From contig CAJWJK010000010.1 in the NCBI GenBank assembly GCA_913041535.1, positions 1-57,895 of the forward strand: a stretch of DNA of 57,895 nt, read 5' to 3'. Source of the DNA: an uncultured Alphaproteobacteria bacterium. Lineage in GTDB: Bacteria > Pseudomonadota > Alphaproteobacteria > VGEJ01. Shown here piece by piece: positions 45,206 through 54,219 of the stretch. The first letter of the stretch is position 1; the number at the start of each line of letters is the position of its first letter. The notes under the pieces are model-generated. The model made no database searches. It saw nothing but the letters and a program-made list of their open reading frames with translations, and was not told the origin of the DNA. Position numbers and translations under genes: made by a program.

Positions 45206-45561
45206 CTATGCCGTTAACCCTCCATGCATCTTTCCAGTATTAACGACTACCCGTGGCTCAATGATCATAATGCTGCACTCGTCGTTGGCGAAGGGTTTGT
45301 CCTCTACTCCTTTTTGTACAACTATCATCTTGCCTTCACATAGTTTGACGGTCCTATCTCGAAATTCGATATTCATAATCCTTTCAACAACTATAAACAC
45401 TTCGTCCGTATGCTTATGTTCGTGCCACAAAAATGACCGTGGATTTTAACTAGCTTTATCTGATAGTCGTTTACTTCTGCGATGACCTTTGGTGACCAAT
45501 GATCTGAAAACAAACTGAACTTGTGTTCCAAATTGATTGGTGTGGTCATTTTCTGTGGCAT
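45206..45561 (-). pseudogene. cupin gene split by a one-base frameshift
   Basis: From ATG 45561, with AGGAACG upstream, the frame begins MPQKMTTPINLEHKFSLFSD, then NDYQIKLVKIHGHF, after which it goes out of frame. A second frame picks up exactly where needed, WHEHKHTDEVFIVVE, and runs through FRDRTVKLCEGKMIVVQKG to TAA/TGA at 45206. The break lies in a run of five A (five T on the coding strand) at 45429-45433; six would restore one 118-residue cupin with the HxH motif. The downstream part alone reads as 74 residues. It is a frameshift mutation or a homopolymer sequencing error. Confidence 0.82.
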
Positions 45562-45735
45562 GGGAACGTTCCTCTGTATGTTCGGTCCAGGTTTAACATC
45601 GCCATTATTGATCAGAACGGGGTATTTTTAGAGAGGCAATATTTCGTGTTTGATATGTCACCTTGTCTATAGAAAAAATCAATTGGGAAGGGATTCTCCC
45701 CAGTGATCGTTATTGAAAGAGAATGGAGTTAGGCG

Positions 45736-46641
45736 TTGCAAATACCAATCTATTATTTTCTCACTGTGCTCCTTTGGGGGTGCTCGTTCATTGCGATTGC
45801 GAACCTTCATGGCGATGTTGCTCCCGAAATGTCTGTCGTATACCGCAATGTTATGTGCGCTATTTTGATTTTTGCATTTGCTTTGTGGAAAAAGAAGTCA
45901 CTTGGCTTTTCTCGACGTGATCATCTGTTTTTAGCATGCCAGGGATTATTTATTTACGCCCTTAACGATGTGTTTATATGGAATGCGGTAGGATATCTGA
46001 CCAGCGGTTTGGTTGCCCTTATAATCTCCTTAGTAATGATTATGAATGTCGTATTTGGTGCCATATTTCTGGGTTTTCCAATAAGGCTTCGAGTTGTCAT
46101 GGCGGCGTTTTTTGGCATGGCTGGTATAGCTCTTGTTTTCTGGGAAGATCTAATTGTTTTTGATTTAACTAGTGATGTGATCATTGGTTTGGGTCTAGCT
46201 TTGTGTTCTCCAGCTGTGTTCTCTTTAGGTCAGATAATTGTTGCAAGAAACCAGAAAAATGAATTGCCCTTAATGCGAGCTACCGGTGTTGCAATGGCCT
46301 ATGGTGCAGTATTTGCCTTAATTAGCGCCGTCGTTCTTGATCGCCCGGTAACATGGAGCTGGTCACCTGCATATCTGATATCTCTTCTCTATATCTCATT
46401 TGTGGGTACACTTACTGGGTTCTATATGTATTTTACCCTTATCGGTCGTATAGGCCCTGGTCGGGCGGCATACGTGAGTGTGCTGACACCCGTTGTGGCG
46501 CTCGTGGTTTCGACAATATTTGAGGGGTTTGTGTGGACCCACCTGGCATTGGCCGGCGCTGCAGTGATCGTTGTTGGCAATGTGCTAGTTGTGGTTGAGG
46601 GCGGGGGCAAGTCAGGAGTTGTTCGGAAAACTGGAGCGTAG
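45736..46641 (+). CDS. DMT superfamily (EamA) transporter
   Basis: A 301-residue inner-membrane protein with about ten helices in two EamA halves. The start IPIYYFLTVLLWGCSFIAI and MSVVYRNVMCAILIFAFALW, and the second-half segment IGRIGPGRAAYVSVLTPVVALVVS, are standard. The first codon is TTG 45736, backed by GGAG eight bases upstream; no ATG gives an equally complete first helix. Substrate unknown. It is divergent from the broken cupin gene. Confidence 0.87.
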   Translation: MQIPIYYFLTVLLWGCSFIAIANLHGDVAPEMSVVYRNVMCAILIFAFALWKKKSLGFSRRDHLFLACQGLFIYALNDVFIWNAVGYLTSGLVALIISLVMIMNVVFGAIFLGFPIRLRVVMAAFFGMAGIALVFWEDLIVFDLTSDVIIGLGLALCSPAVFSLGQIIVARNQKNELPLMRATGVAMAYGAVFALISAVVLDRPVTWSWSPAYLISLLYISFVGTLTGFYMYFTLIGRIGPGRAAYVSVLTPVVALVVSTIFEGFVWTHLALAGAAVIVVGNVLVVVEGGGKSGVVRKTGA

Positions 46642-46817
46642 GGTGCCTCATCTAACCTCTTAGTGGCGCGTTCTTACCGTCTGTATATAGAGGACTTGTA
46701 GGTATTGTTTTATAAGAGATATTGTTTACTGGTCAGTATGAACGCAAGGTTATTCGTTCATCGTCGTGATTGATGGATTAGGTGATGAGTTCATTGTTTT
46801 TATCAGGAGGTTAAAAC

Positions 46818-47099
46818 ATGTATGCCAGTGTAGTCGATATACAATTTCAGCCTGGGAAGATGGAAGAAGCCATAGGGATCGTTAATAGGGAAGACCTTGG
46901 CCAACTTGAAGGCTTGCAGCAATTTCATATTATGGACAGAGGCGATGATCGGGCGTTGGTCGTTGCGATATATGATACCGAACAGCAGCAAACAGCAGCA
47001 GGTCCTATCGCTCAACAACTTCTGGGAAGAATGGCCAGTCTGATGGCCGCTCCACCAAATCGAGAAGGGTGCGAAGTTATTGTGCATGAAGCGTTTTAA
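46818..47099 (+). CDS. small ABM-like dimeric barrel protein
   Basis: The 93-residue product starts MYASVVDIQFQPGKMEEAIG, with a strand, a helix and a second strand GLQQFHIMDRGDDRALVVAIYDTEQQQ, the fold pattern of antibiotic-biosynthesis-monooxygenase-like proteins. The helix contains the tract QQQTAA. Catalytic activity cannot be judged. AGGAGG is just before ATG 46818. It is alone between the EamA transporter and a minus-strand block. Confidence 0.7.
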   Translation: MYASVVDIQFQPGKMEEAIGIVNREDLGQLEGLQQFHIMDRGDDRALVVAIYDTEQQQTAAGPIAQQLLGRMASLMAAPPNREGCEVIVHEAF

Positions 47100-47378
47100 T
47101 ACACAATGTTATTTGGTGATTGAGAGCGGGTAGGCTTGCGGTCTTTGCTGCGCACTAGATCTGGGTGCATGGTAGGTACTGGTCGCACGCGGGGGAGCGT
47201 TTAGGATTTCTCTTGTGGGGCAATTGTGCGTGTGTCTTAGTTCTCTCATGCAATACTGAAACGGCAGGTCTGTAGGTGATTCTAGAAAATATGCGATATA
47301 TTGCTGGAGTGTTGTTGCTGCTTTTATGGTCTTTTGCCTAAAGGGTCATATCGAGTGCGCGAAGCCCGTGATACAGAC

Positions 47379-47615
47379 TTAGTCTTCCTTTAATTTGGCA
47401 ATGGTGCCTTTGAACCATTTGATTGCATCTTTTCCTAATAACAGAATGCCAATCGCGAAACAGATTTCTCCAGTAACGAATAGAAGACCCATGCGAGTTG
47501 CTATCATTTCCCAGGAAAGGTCTAGAAATGGGATTATTATGAAGGCAACCGCTTGACAGCCCGATACACCAATCAGGGTGAAGCCTAAGGGTCTTCTCAA
47601 TCTTCTTATTTGCAT
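47379..47615 (-). CDS. small two-helix membrane protein, transporter-suffix-like
   Basis: The 78-residue product has a basic start (MQIRRLRRPLGF) and two hydrophobic helices, LIGVSGCQAVAFIIIPFLDL and MGLLFVTGEICFAIGILLLG, then a basic tail (KDAIKWFKGTIAKLKED). The pattern of G-E-I-x-F-x-x-G-x-x-L-L-G-K-x-A resembles small proteins annotated as transporter suffix domain. The role is unknown. AGGT lies upstream of ATG 47615. It is followed upstream by the bcp gene region on the same strand. Confidence 0.65.
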   Translation of the reverse strand: MQIRRLRRPLGFTLIGVSGCQAVAFIIIPFLDLSWEMIATRMGLLFVTGEICFAIGILLLGKDAIKWFKGTIAKLKED

Positions 47616-47691
47616 AGCTTTGCATACCTAAAGCAATAGACGAGGTCGTAGTGCGCAACTAAAATTGCCTATGCTTGATGGAAGTGCGGCC

Positions 47692-48156
47692 TTACATGCT
47701 TCTTATGGCCTCCAGGACGTCATCGACATGGTTTGCTACTCTGACCTTTCTCCAAATCCTTCGAATAACACCTGACTCATCCACAAGAAATGTAGAACGT
47801 TCAATGCCCATGTATTTCCGACCATAGTTCTGTTTCTCTACCCAGACGCCATATGCCCCAACCATGCTTCCCGCGCTATCAGACGCTAAATAAATTTTCA
47901 AATTATGTTTTTGACGAAAGTTTACGTGCGACTCAATACTGTCCTTAGACGTACCAATCACCACTGTTCCAGCGCTGGTGAATTTATCGATAGACTCTGA
48001 AAATTGGACACATTCCTTAGTGCATCCGGGAGTATTATCCTTTGGATAAAAAAATATGACCGCTTTTTTCCCTTTAAAATTCCTAAGGCTAATGTTGCCT
48101 TCAGTATCAGAGGACACATTGAAATCGGGTGCTTTATCGCCCACTTTAAGGCTCAT
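47692..48156 (-). CDS. bcp: thiol peroxidase of the Bcp/PrxQ family
   Basis: A 154-residue peroxiredoxin that reduces hydrogen peroxide and organic peroxides with thioredoxin. The hallmark is GDKAPDFNVSSDTEGNISL, then FFYPKDNTPGCTKEC with the peroxidatic Cys45. A second Cys sits four residues later (Cys49), one position closer than in E. coli Bcp (Cys50), so resolution may use this or another thiol. RKYMGIERSTFLVDESG completes the fold. ATG 48156 has GGAGG upstream; a GTG one codon before is also in frame. Confidence 0.94.
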   Translation of the reverse strand: MSLKVGDKAPDFNVSSDTEGNISLRNFKGKKAVIFFYPKDNTPGCTKECVQFSESIDKFTSAGTVVIGTSKDSIESHVNFRQKHNLKIYLASDSAGSMVGAYGVWVEKQNYGRKYMGIERSTFLVDESGVIRRIWRKVRVANHVDDVLEAIRSM

Positions 48157-48196
48157 CACTTTGCCTCCATTTAGGAATTACTTATAACAGATCAAA

Positions 48197-49597
48197 TTAT
48201 ACTGTGAGCGTCGGACGGAAGTTGCGCCATGGTGTCGCACGTTCATACGCATGGGCGACTGATAGAACCGTTGCCTCATCAAATGGTCTTCCTGCAATTT
48301 GCATGCCAAGGGGTAAGTTCCTTTCAGTAAATCCGTTACATATTGATATAGCGGGTGTGCCTGTAACGTTAAAAGGTGTCATCAATAACGGCCTGGAAAA
48401 GATTACATACCCCTTCGTCTCCTGAAGCTTTGGTGCGCTGCTAAAAGTTGATGCTGTTAACAACACATCATACTGATTGTGCAATGTTATGACTGAGTTC
48501 AGAAGTTCCACTCGCATCCGCAGTGCATCATAGTAATCTGTGGCACTAATAACGCCTCCAAGAATAAGCTTTTCGCGCATTACTCGGCCATAGTTCTCTG
48601 GTTGATTCTGAAGCCAGGGTTTGTGGAGGGCATATGCTTCAGTAAGGAGGATAACCATACAACAGGCTTGGAAATCTTGTAGGGGAGGCAATTGAACATC
48701 CTCCACTGACGCTCCGAGACTCCGAAATACCGATATAGCAGAGTTCATAGCAGAAATGACATCATCGTCGGCACGTTCGTCCTCTTCGTAAAAATGTCGA
48801 ATAACGCCAATCCTGACGCCCTTGAGGTCTTCTTGTAAAAGCTTTGAAAAAGCGGGGACAGGAAGATTAACAGAGGTTGGGTCCCGGGAATCCTGGCCCG
48901 AAATAACTTCCAATATCAGTGCGGAGTCTTCAGCTGTCCATGTTAAGGGTCCGGCGTGATCTGTGGAGTGGGCAAGCGCATACACCCCCGCACGACTAAC
49001 ACGACCATAAGTTGGTTTGATCCCGGTAATTCCACAGTATGCTGCTGGGATTCGAATTGAACCGCCGCCATCAGTGCCCAAGGCGCCCATGCAGAGACCT
49101 GCAGCAACTGCTGCTCCAGACCCCGTACTTGATCCACCTGTAAAATGGTTTGTATTCCACGGGTTGCGCGCTGGTGGGAACGGAAGATCGAACGAAGGTC
49201 CACCAAACGCAAACTCATGGGTTGCTAACTTGCCAAGCAAAACTGCACCAGCTTGGTTTAGACGATCAACACAAGTTGCATCTTGTTTTGGGATGTTGTT
49301 CAGCAGCACTCGAGAGTGGGCCGTTGTAGGAATATCAGCGGTTTCAAATAGGTCTTTAAGTGCAATAGGAATTCCGTGAAGCGGTCCTCGGTAATTTCCA
49401 GCGGCGATCTCCGTGTCAGCACGTGCTGCATCCTCCAGAGCCCTTTCCTCAGTAACACGGATATAGCTATCGATATGTGAGTTTTTTGATTGAATATGTT
49501 CCAGGAAGGCACGAGTCAGCTCCACCACACCAAGCTCCTTCCTGGAGAGGAGGCGGCTGGCTTCGGCAATTGTCAAACGGCAGAGTTCAGGCACCAT
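48197..49597 (-). CDS. amidase (amidase signature family)
   Basis: The 466-residue enzyme has the Ser-cisSer-Lys triad: IALKDLFETADIPTT (Lys near 79), and GGSSTGSGAAVAAGLCMGALGTDGG (about 153-177) with GSIRIPAAYCGITGIKPTYGRVS after it. It hydrolyses an unknown amide in the cytoplasm. The ATG 49597 overlaps the stop of the preceding small gene (TGATG), so translation is coupled. Amidases such as GatA and AtzE also work with small partner proteins. It is not GatA itself, since no gatB lies near. Confidence 0.9.
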   Translation of the reverse strand: MVPELCRLTIAEASRLLSRKELGVVELTRAFLEHIQSKNSHIDSYIRVTEERALEDAARADTEIAAGNYRGPLHGIPIALKDLFETADIPTTAHSRVLLNNIPKQDATCVDRLNQAGAVLLGKLATHEFAFGGPSFDLPFPPARNPWNTNHFTGGSSTGSGAAVAAGLCMGALGTDGGGSIRIPAAYCGITGIKPTYGRVSRAGVYALAHSTDHAGPLTWTAEDSALILEVISGQDSRDPTSVNLPVPAFSKLLQEDLKGVRIGVIRHFYEEDERADDDVISAMNSAISVFRSLGASVEDVQLPPLQDFQACCMVILLTEAYALHKPWLQNQPENYGRVMREKLILGGVISATDYYDALRMRVELLNSVITLHNQYDVLLTASTFSSAPKLQETKGYVIFSRPLLMTPFNVTGTPAISICNGFTERNLPLGMQIAGRPFDEATVLSVAHAYERATPWRNFRPTLTV

Positions 49598-49797
49598 CAG
49601 GAATTACCATTGAGAAGCTTCGATATATGCGCGGGGTCCGCGTCAAGGCCACGATGAGCCTCTAACCGTTTCAAATATTCTTCAAGGTAGCCAACTCCTT
49701 CTTCCAATAGTTCGAGTTGGGCCTGATCTGTTTCCAAACCAACAGATTTGGCTAGTTCTATAAGTTCTTCAAGGCGACTTGCACTTGAATCGGGCAT
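49597..49797 (-). CDS. small coiled partner protein coupled to the amidase
   Basis: The 66-residue product (start MPDSSASRLEELIELAKSVG) is acidic and helical and ends DADPAHISKLLNGNS. Its TGA overlaps the amidase ATG by two bases, showing the two are made together. GatC (about 95) and AtzG (about 68, DUF4089) are small partners that stabilise amidases; this one is similar in size and position. I see weak pattern resemblance only, so membership of either family is an inference. It is divergent from ctaA. Confidence 0.7.
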   Translation of the reverse strand: MPDSSASRLEELIELAKSVGLETDQAQLELLEEGVGYLEEYLKRLEAHRGLDADPAHISKLLNGNS

Positions 49798-49970
49798 AAG
49801 ACTTACCTCATTGAAGAATTATACAATTGTATTGTGAAGACAATATCACCACAAATACGGTTTTTTATCGAGGATAAAGAAAGCATTTGTCCATAAAGTG
49901 CAGGCGAGGGGACTTGGGTTTATAACTGCTATCCTATAACGTCCAAACCGCGACCAATTAAGTAGACCTT

Positions 49971-51056
49971 ATGAGCAGTAAACGTTTTGCGGATTATTTG
50001 GAAGTGTGTAACCGTTTTCCAGCGGTTGCAATCTGGCTACTGGTCTGTGGCGCGCTCATATTTGTGATGGTTCTTCTTGGCGGTGTTACTCGGTTGACCG
50101 ATAGTGGCTTGTCTATGGTTGACTGGCATTTCGCGGGCGGACTTCCACCTGCCACAGAGGGGGAATGGAAGGATGCATTTGAGGACTACAAAGAGTTTCC
50201 TGAGTATATACAGTTAAGATCATCGCTAACACTTGATGAGTTTAAGAGGATTTATTGGTTTGAGTACTTACATCGCACTCTAGGCAGGGTGATAGGAATT
50301 ATCTATGCGGCACCATTTCTATTTTTTGTTGCCACTAAGCGCGTTCGGGGATGGCTAACAGTTAAGCTTTCGCTTGTTTTATGTCTGGGGGTCCTTCAGG
50401 GACTGCTTGGCTGGTTTATGGTTCAAAGTGGGTTAGTTGATAAACCTCATGTGGATCATTATCGATTAATGGCCCATCTTGGGTTGGCCGTCATACTGTA
50501 TGGTTGTGTGGTTTGGTTGACGATAGATACTTTGGTGTCACGAAAACGCCTGTACTGGCCATCAAGAGGCTCTTTGGCTTTGGTCGCTCTTATCTTCATT
50601 ACCATATTATCTGGAGCTTTGGTGGCTGGGCTCGATGCTGGCTTTGCCTACAATACATTTCCATTGATGAATGGTCAGCTAGTGCCTAACGGACTAATTG
50701 AGCTTTACCCATGGTACATGAACTTTACTGAAAATATTATTACCGTCCAATTTGAACACCGCCTTTTAGGAATGTTGCTGACGGTTTTTGTAATAGGGCA
50801 GTGGCTTGTGCGATGTCGTAGACCTTGGCGTTATAGAGTATTCCACTTGCTTCCTGTTATTGTCTGTATTCAGATGGGGCTTGGAATATTCACTTTGCTG
50901 TTTTTTGTCCCCGTACAACTAGCGATTGCTCACCAGGCAGGCGCGCTAGTACTCTTGACTATTGCCTTAGTTGTCGCTCACGCGACGACAAGAGTTAATG
51001 TTTTTCGATCAGGTAAGAATATTGGCAAAATTTCTTCGACTGTCAGAAGCCATTAG
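49971..51056 (+). CDS. ctaA: heme A synthase (COX15/CtaA)
   Basis: A 361-residue inner-membrane enzyme that oxidises heme O to heme A for cytochrome aa3 oxidase. Eight hydrophobic helices are visible, with GGVTRLTDSGLSMVDWHF (about 38-55), the histidines of EYLHRTLGR, HYRLMAHLGLA, FEHRLLGM and IAHQAGALVL, which bind the hemes. Length fits the proteobacterial COX15 type. The gene begins a plus-strand unit followed closely by the MFS gene. The organism therefore makes an aa3-type oxidase and respires oxygen. Confidence 0.96.
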   Translation: MSSKRFADYLEVCNRFPAVAIWLLVCGALIFVMVLLGGVTRLTDSGLSMVDWHFAGGLPPATEGEWKDAFEDYKEFPEYIQLRSSLTLDEFKRIYWFEYLHRTLGRVIGIIYAAPFLFFVATKRVRGWLTVKLSLVLCLGVLQGLLGWFMVQSGLVDKPHVDHYRLMAHLGLAVILYGCVVWLTIDTLVSRKRLYWPSRGSLALVALIFITILSGALVAGLDAGFAYNTFPLMNGQLVPNGLIELYPWYMNFTENIITVQFEHRLLGMLLTVFVIGQWLVRCRRPWRYRVFHLLPVIVCIQMGLGIFTLLFFVPVQLAIAHQAGALVLLTIALVVAHATTRVNVFRSGKNIGKISSTVRSH

Positions 51057-51079
51057 AGCTGCTGTCAAGTTTAAGCGTG

Positions 51080-52258
51080 ATGTCTAAATTATCGCCTCGC
51101 CTTTTGTTAGTTTTTACAAGTTTGGCACATACTTTCTCGCACCTATTGATGCTTCTTTACCCGACTGTTGTGTTGGTAATGGGCGATGTGTACCAACTGG
51201 ACTATGACCAATTGATTGCTCTTGCGTTGCCTGGGTTTATTTTGTTTGGAGCCGGTGCTTTGCCAGCTGGCTGGTTGGCTGATCGCTGGAGTAGCCGTGG
51301 AATGATGGCTATTTTTTTTCTGGGCACTGGTGCAGGAACAGTTTTTGCTGGATGTAGTAGAACACCATTTGAGTTGTCGGTTGGTCTCGCTCTTATAGGG
51401 TTATTCGCGTCAATTTATCATCCAGTCGGTATAGCTTGGCTTGTGGGGAATGCTGTTAATCCAGGGAGAGCTCTAGGCATTAATGGTGTTTTTGGAAGTA
51501 TTGGGACAGCGAGCGGGGCATTAGTTGCAGGTGGTCTGGCTGATATGATGGGTTGGAGGGCTGCTTTTGTTATTCCAGGGGTTTTCTGTGTTATCGCTGG
51601 TGTCATGTTTCTCCTGTTATATAGAGGGGCATCGGACACTCATTCACATGCAAAATTGCATAGAGTTGAACATGTTACAGGTAATGGTCTGCGACGTGCG
51701 CTTATGTTAATGGCTTTTACGACTGTAATGATTGGCTTGATCTATCAGAGTGCGACGGTAGGCCTTCCTAAACTGTTGACGGAAAAATTTCCTGAACTGG
51801 ACACTGATATGTTTGGTGTTGGGTTGCTGGTTGGAGTCATATTTATAGTGTCAGGTGTAACGCAGGTCTTGGGTGGCGAGCTTGCTGATAGATTTCAGTT
51901 AAAAAGTATATACGTTTTTGGCTTGTTGGCTGGTGTGCCGTTTTCTCTCTTTGCTTATGTAGCTGGCCAATATTGGTTCGTTGTGGCGATGGCGGCCGTT
52001 ATGGGCATGCAAACTATAGTAATGCCAGCGGAGAACTCGCTCCTTGCTAGTTATACCCCATCTGAGTGGCGTGCGCGCGTGTTCGGCGCCAAATTTGTTC
52101 TTACCCTTGGTGTTAGCTCGTTGGGGGTAGCGCTGATACCTTTTTTGCACAACATCACAGGTACTCTAAATACTTTGCCTTTCTTGATTTGCATTATGGC
52201 GTTGGCTGGCGGGTTGGTTGCTTGTCGCCTTCCCCAACAGAATTTAAGAGGTAGGTGA
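51080..52258 (+). CDS. MFS transporter, fosmidomycin-resistance (Fsr)-like
   Basis: The 392-residue protein has about twelve membrane helices and the motif GLFASIYHPVGIAWLVGNA (about 113-131) characteristic of Fsr-type MFS efflux carriers, with motif A GWLADRWSSRGMMAIFFLG. ATG 51080 begins MSKLSPRLLLVFTSLAHTFSHLL; a GTG one codon earlier is also in frame. Substrate unknown. It lies 23 bp after ctaA, so the two are probably co-transcribed, and its stop is two bases from the end of the convergent metY gene. Confidence 0.88.
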   Translation: MSKLSPRLLLVFTSLAHTFSHLLMLLYPTVVLVMGDVYQLDYDQLIALALPGFILFGAGALPAGWLADRWSSRGMMAIFFLGTGAGTVFAGCSRTPFELSVGLALIGLFASIYHPVGIAWLVGNAVNPGRALGINGVFGSIGTASGALVAGGLADMMGWRAAFVIPGVFCVIAGVMFLLLYRGASDTHSHAKLHRVEHVTGNGLRRALMLMAFTTVMIGLIYQSATVGLPKLLTEKFPELDTDMFGVGLLVGVIFIVSGVTQVLGGELADRFQLKSIYVFGLLAGVPFSLFAYVAGQYWFVVAMAAVMGMQTIVMPAENSLLASYTPSEWRARVFGAKFVLTLGVSSLGVALIPFLHNITGTLNTLPFLICIMALAGGLVACRLPQQNLRGR

Positions 52259-52260
52259 GC

Positions 52261-53595
52261 TTAGGTGTTAGTCAGTGCTTGCTTCAAATCAGCAATGATA
52301 TCATCAAGGGTTTCGATGCCGATCGAAACCCGAATGACGTCTGGGCCGGCACCGGCAGCAATTTTCTGTTCTTCTGTCAGTTGCCTGTGGGTGGTTGAGG
52401 CAGGGTGAATGATCAAACTTCTTGTATCGCCAACATTTGCAAGGTGTGAGAATAACTCAACACTATTTACCAAATTTTTTCCTGCTTCATATCCTCCTGT
52501 AAGGCCAAACGTAAAGACAGCTCCTGCACCTTTTCTGAGGTATTTTTTCCCTAGCTCAAAATAAGGACTTGTTCTTAGTCCTGCATATGATACCCATCCA
52601 ATTTTTGGGTGAGCATTTAAGTACTCGGCTACTGCTAACGCATTAGAGCAATGCCGCTCCATTCTTAAGGGTAATGTCTCTACCCCTTGTAGTAAATTCC
52701 AGGCAGCAGTGGCTGCCATCGTCGGCCCAAAGTCTCGCAAAGCTACTGAACGCATCTTCATTGTGAATCCAAAGTCTCCGAATGTTTCGGCAAACGTTAT
52801 TCCATGATATGCATCATCGGGTTTGGTTAGGCCGGGAAACTTGTCATTTTGAAACCAGTCGAATCGCCCTGATTCTACAGTAACGCCTCCCATGGTATTG
52901 CCATGCCCACCTATGAACTTAGTAGCGGAGTGAATTACTAAATCAGCACCCCAGTCTATTGGGCGGCAGAGGTAGGGCGTTGCAAGGGTATTATCCACTA
53001 TTAGGGGAACCCCATGCCGGTGAGCGATGTCGGATAGTGGCTCAAGGTCGCAAATCACACTGCCCGGGTTTGCAAGGCTTTCACAAAAAATGAACTTTAC
53101 GTTTTTGTTCATAGCAGCTTCAAAAGAATGGGGATCTGTTCCGTCTACAAAATGACATGTCCACCCAAGTTTGGGGAAGCTGGTGCCAAACTGAGTGATT
53201 GAACCTCCGTACAAATTGCTTGACGATATAAAGGCATCTCCTTGTTCGAGGAGAGTGGCTGCAGTCAGAAACTGTGCCGCATGACCGGTGGCAGCTGCAA
53301 CAGCCCCACGTCCTCCTTCTAGTGCGGCTATTCTTTCCTCTAGTACGGAAACTGTGGGGTTGGAGATTCGAGAGTAGATATAACCAAATGTCTGTAAATT
53401 GAAAAGTTCTGCGGCATGCTCTGAATCGTCAAACACAAAGGAGGTGGTTTGGTAGATTGGTGTTGACCTGGACCCTGTAGCCGGATCGACACGAGCCCCA
53501 GCGTGTACGGATAGTGTTTCAATGCCATGAGATTCGTCTGGATGTTCGTCATGTTTTTCTATGCCTTTGTTCAAAATCTTTGGCCTATTAATCAT
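52261..53595 (-). CDS. metY: O-acetylhomoserine sulfhydrylase (aminocarboxypropyltransferase)
   Basis: The 444-residue PLP enzyme joins O-acetylhomoserine with sulfide or methanethiol to form homocysteine or methionine. Cys/Met-metabolism features are seen: HAGARVDPATGSRSTPIYQT, YIYSRISNPTVSVLEERIAALEGG (about 72-95), VDNTLATPYLCRPIDWGAD and the PLP Lys in VIHSATKFIGGHG near residue 220. Length matches MetY. The start ATG 53595 overlaps the 3' end of the CoA-binding gene by 8 bases, so they form one transcript. No SAM riboswitch was recognised upstream of that pair. Confidence 0.92.
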   Translation of the reverse strand: MINRPKILNKGIEKHDEHPDESHGIETLSVHAGARVDPATGSRSTPIYQTTSFVFDDSEHAAELFNLQTFGYIYSRISNPTVSVLEERIAALEGGRGAVAAATGHAAQFLTAATLLEQGDAFISSSNLYGGSITQFGTSFPKLGWTCHFVDGTDPHSFEAAMNKNVKFIFCESLANPGSVICDLEPLSDIAHRHGVPLIVDNTLATPYLCRPIDWGADLVIHSATKFIGGHGNTMGGVTVESGRFDWFQNDKFPGLTKPDDAYHGITFAETFGDFGFTMKMRSVALRDFGPTMAATAAWNLLQGVETLPLRMERHCSNALAVAEYLNAHPKIGWVSYAGLRTSPYFELGKKYLRKGAGAVFTFGLTGGYEAGKNLVNSVELFSHLANVGDTRSLIIHPASTTHRQLTEEQKIAAGAGPDVIRVSIGIETLDDIIADLKQALTNT

Positions 53596-54142
53596 GATGG
53601 GGCCCCCTCAAACGCTTTGAGGTGATAATCTTTGAGTTGATACCATACCAACCCAGTTCTCCTGAAAGGCGCGCAAACTCAATCTTTGGGCAGCGGTTCA
53701 TTATAACAGTGAGGCCAGCTTCTTCCGCTAGCTTTGCCGCAGTGTCGTTTCGTACACCAAGTTGCATCCACAGTACCTGGGTGCCTTTATCATCTTTGTT
53801 TGCAATTACCTCTTTTGAAATATCCAGTGCTGCTTCGCTATTACGGAATATGTCTACCATGTCGATAGAGCTGGGAACCTCACAGATTCTTGGATGGATA
53901 ACTTCGCCAAGGACCTCTTGGCCGGCTCGAAGGGGGTTTATTGGATATACCTTATACCCCTTCCTTTGTAAGTACTTCATAGCGTAGTAACTTGGGCGTC
54001 TCCACTGAGTGCTTGCCCCCACAAGCGCAATGGATCTGACGCTGGATAGTATGCTACGAAGAGTGCGGTCGGAGTAGTGATCGTGGCGCTTTGGTGACTC
54101 TGGGTTTTTTGCCAGTGTGTTTGGTTTGATAGTGTTTCCCAT
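53588..54142 (-). CDS. CoA-binding protein (YccU-like, CoA_binding_2)
   Basis: A 184-residue protein with a Rossmann-type CoA-binding domain: SIALVGASTQWRRPSYYAMKYLQRKGYKVYPINP and GEVIHPRICEVPSSIDMVDIFRNSE, VLWMQLGVRNDTAAKLAEEAGLTVIMNRCPKIEFARL. Its role is not known, but the gene often lies beside metY in alphaproteobacteria. It overlaps metY by 8 bases and starts at ATG 54142 with a modest site upstream. Confidence 0.88.
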   Translation of the reverse strand: MGNTIKPNTLAKNPESPKRHDHYSDRTLRSILSSVRSIALVGASTQWRRPSYYAMKYLQRKGYKVYPINPLRAGQEVLGEVIHPRICEVPSSIDMVDIFRNSEAALDISKEVIANKDDKGTQVLWMQLGVRNDTAAKLAEEAGLTVIMNRCPKIEFARLSGELGWYGINSKIITSKRLRGPHHD

Positions 54143-54219
54143 AAAATGGTTCCTGATGGGTTAATGTCGGCAATTTGAACTGGAGATAGTCCGTGATTGG
54201 TAGCACGCAGACTAACTGA

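Noticed and set aside
47293-47343. 16-codon signal-peptide-like frame (MRYIAGVLLLLLWSFA)
   Set aside because: Too short to support as a gene; possibly a remnant, but nothing follows in frame.
54143-54219. SAM-type riboswitch before the CoA-binding and metY genes
   Set aside because: The 77-bp leader shows none of the conserved pairing of SAM-I or SAM-II classes that I could recognise.
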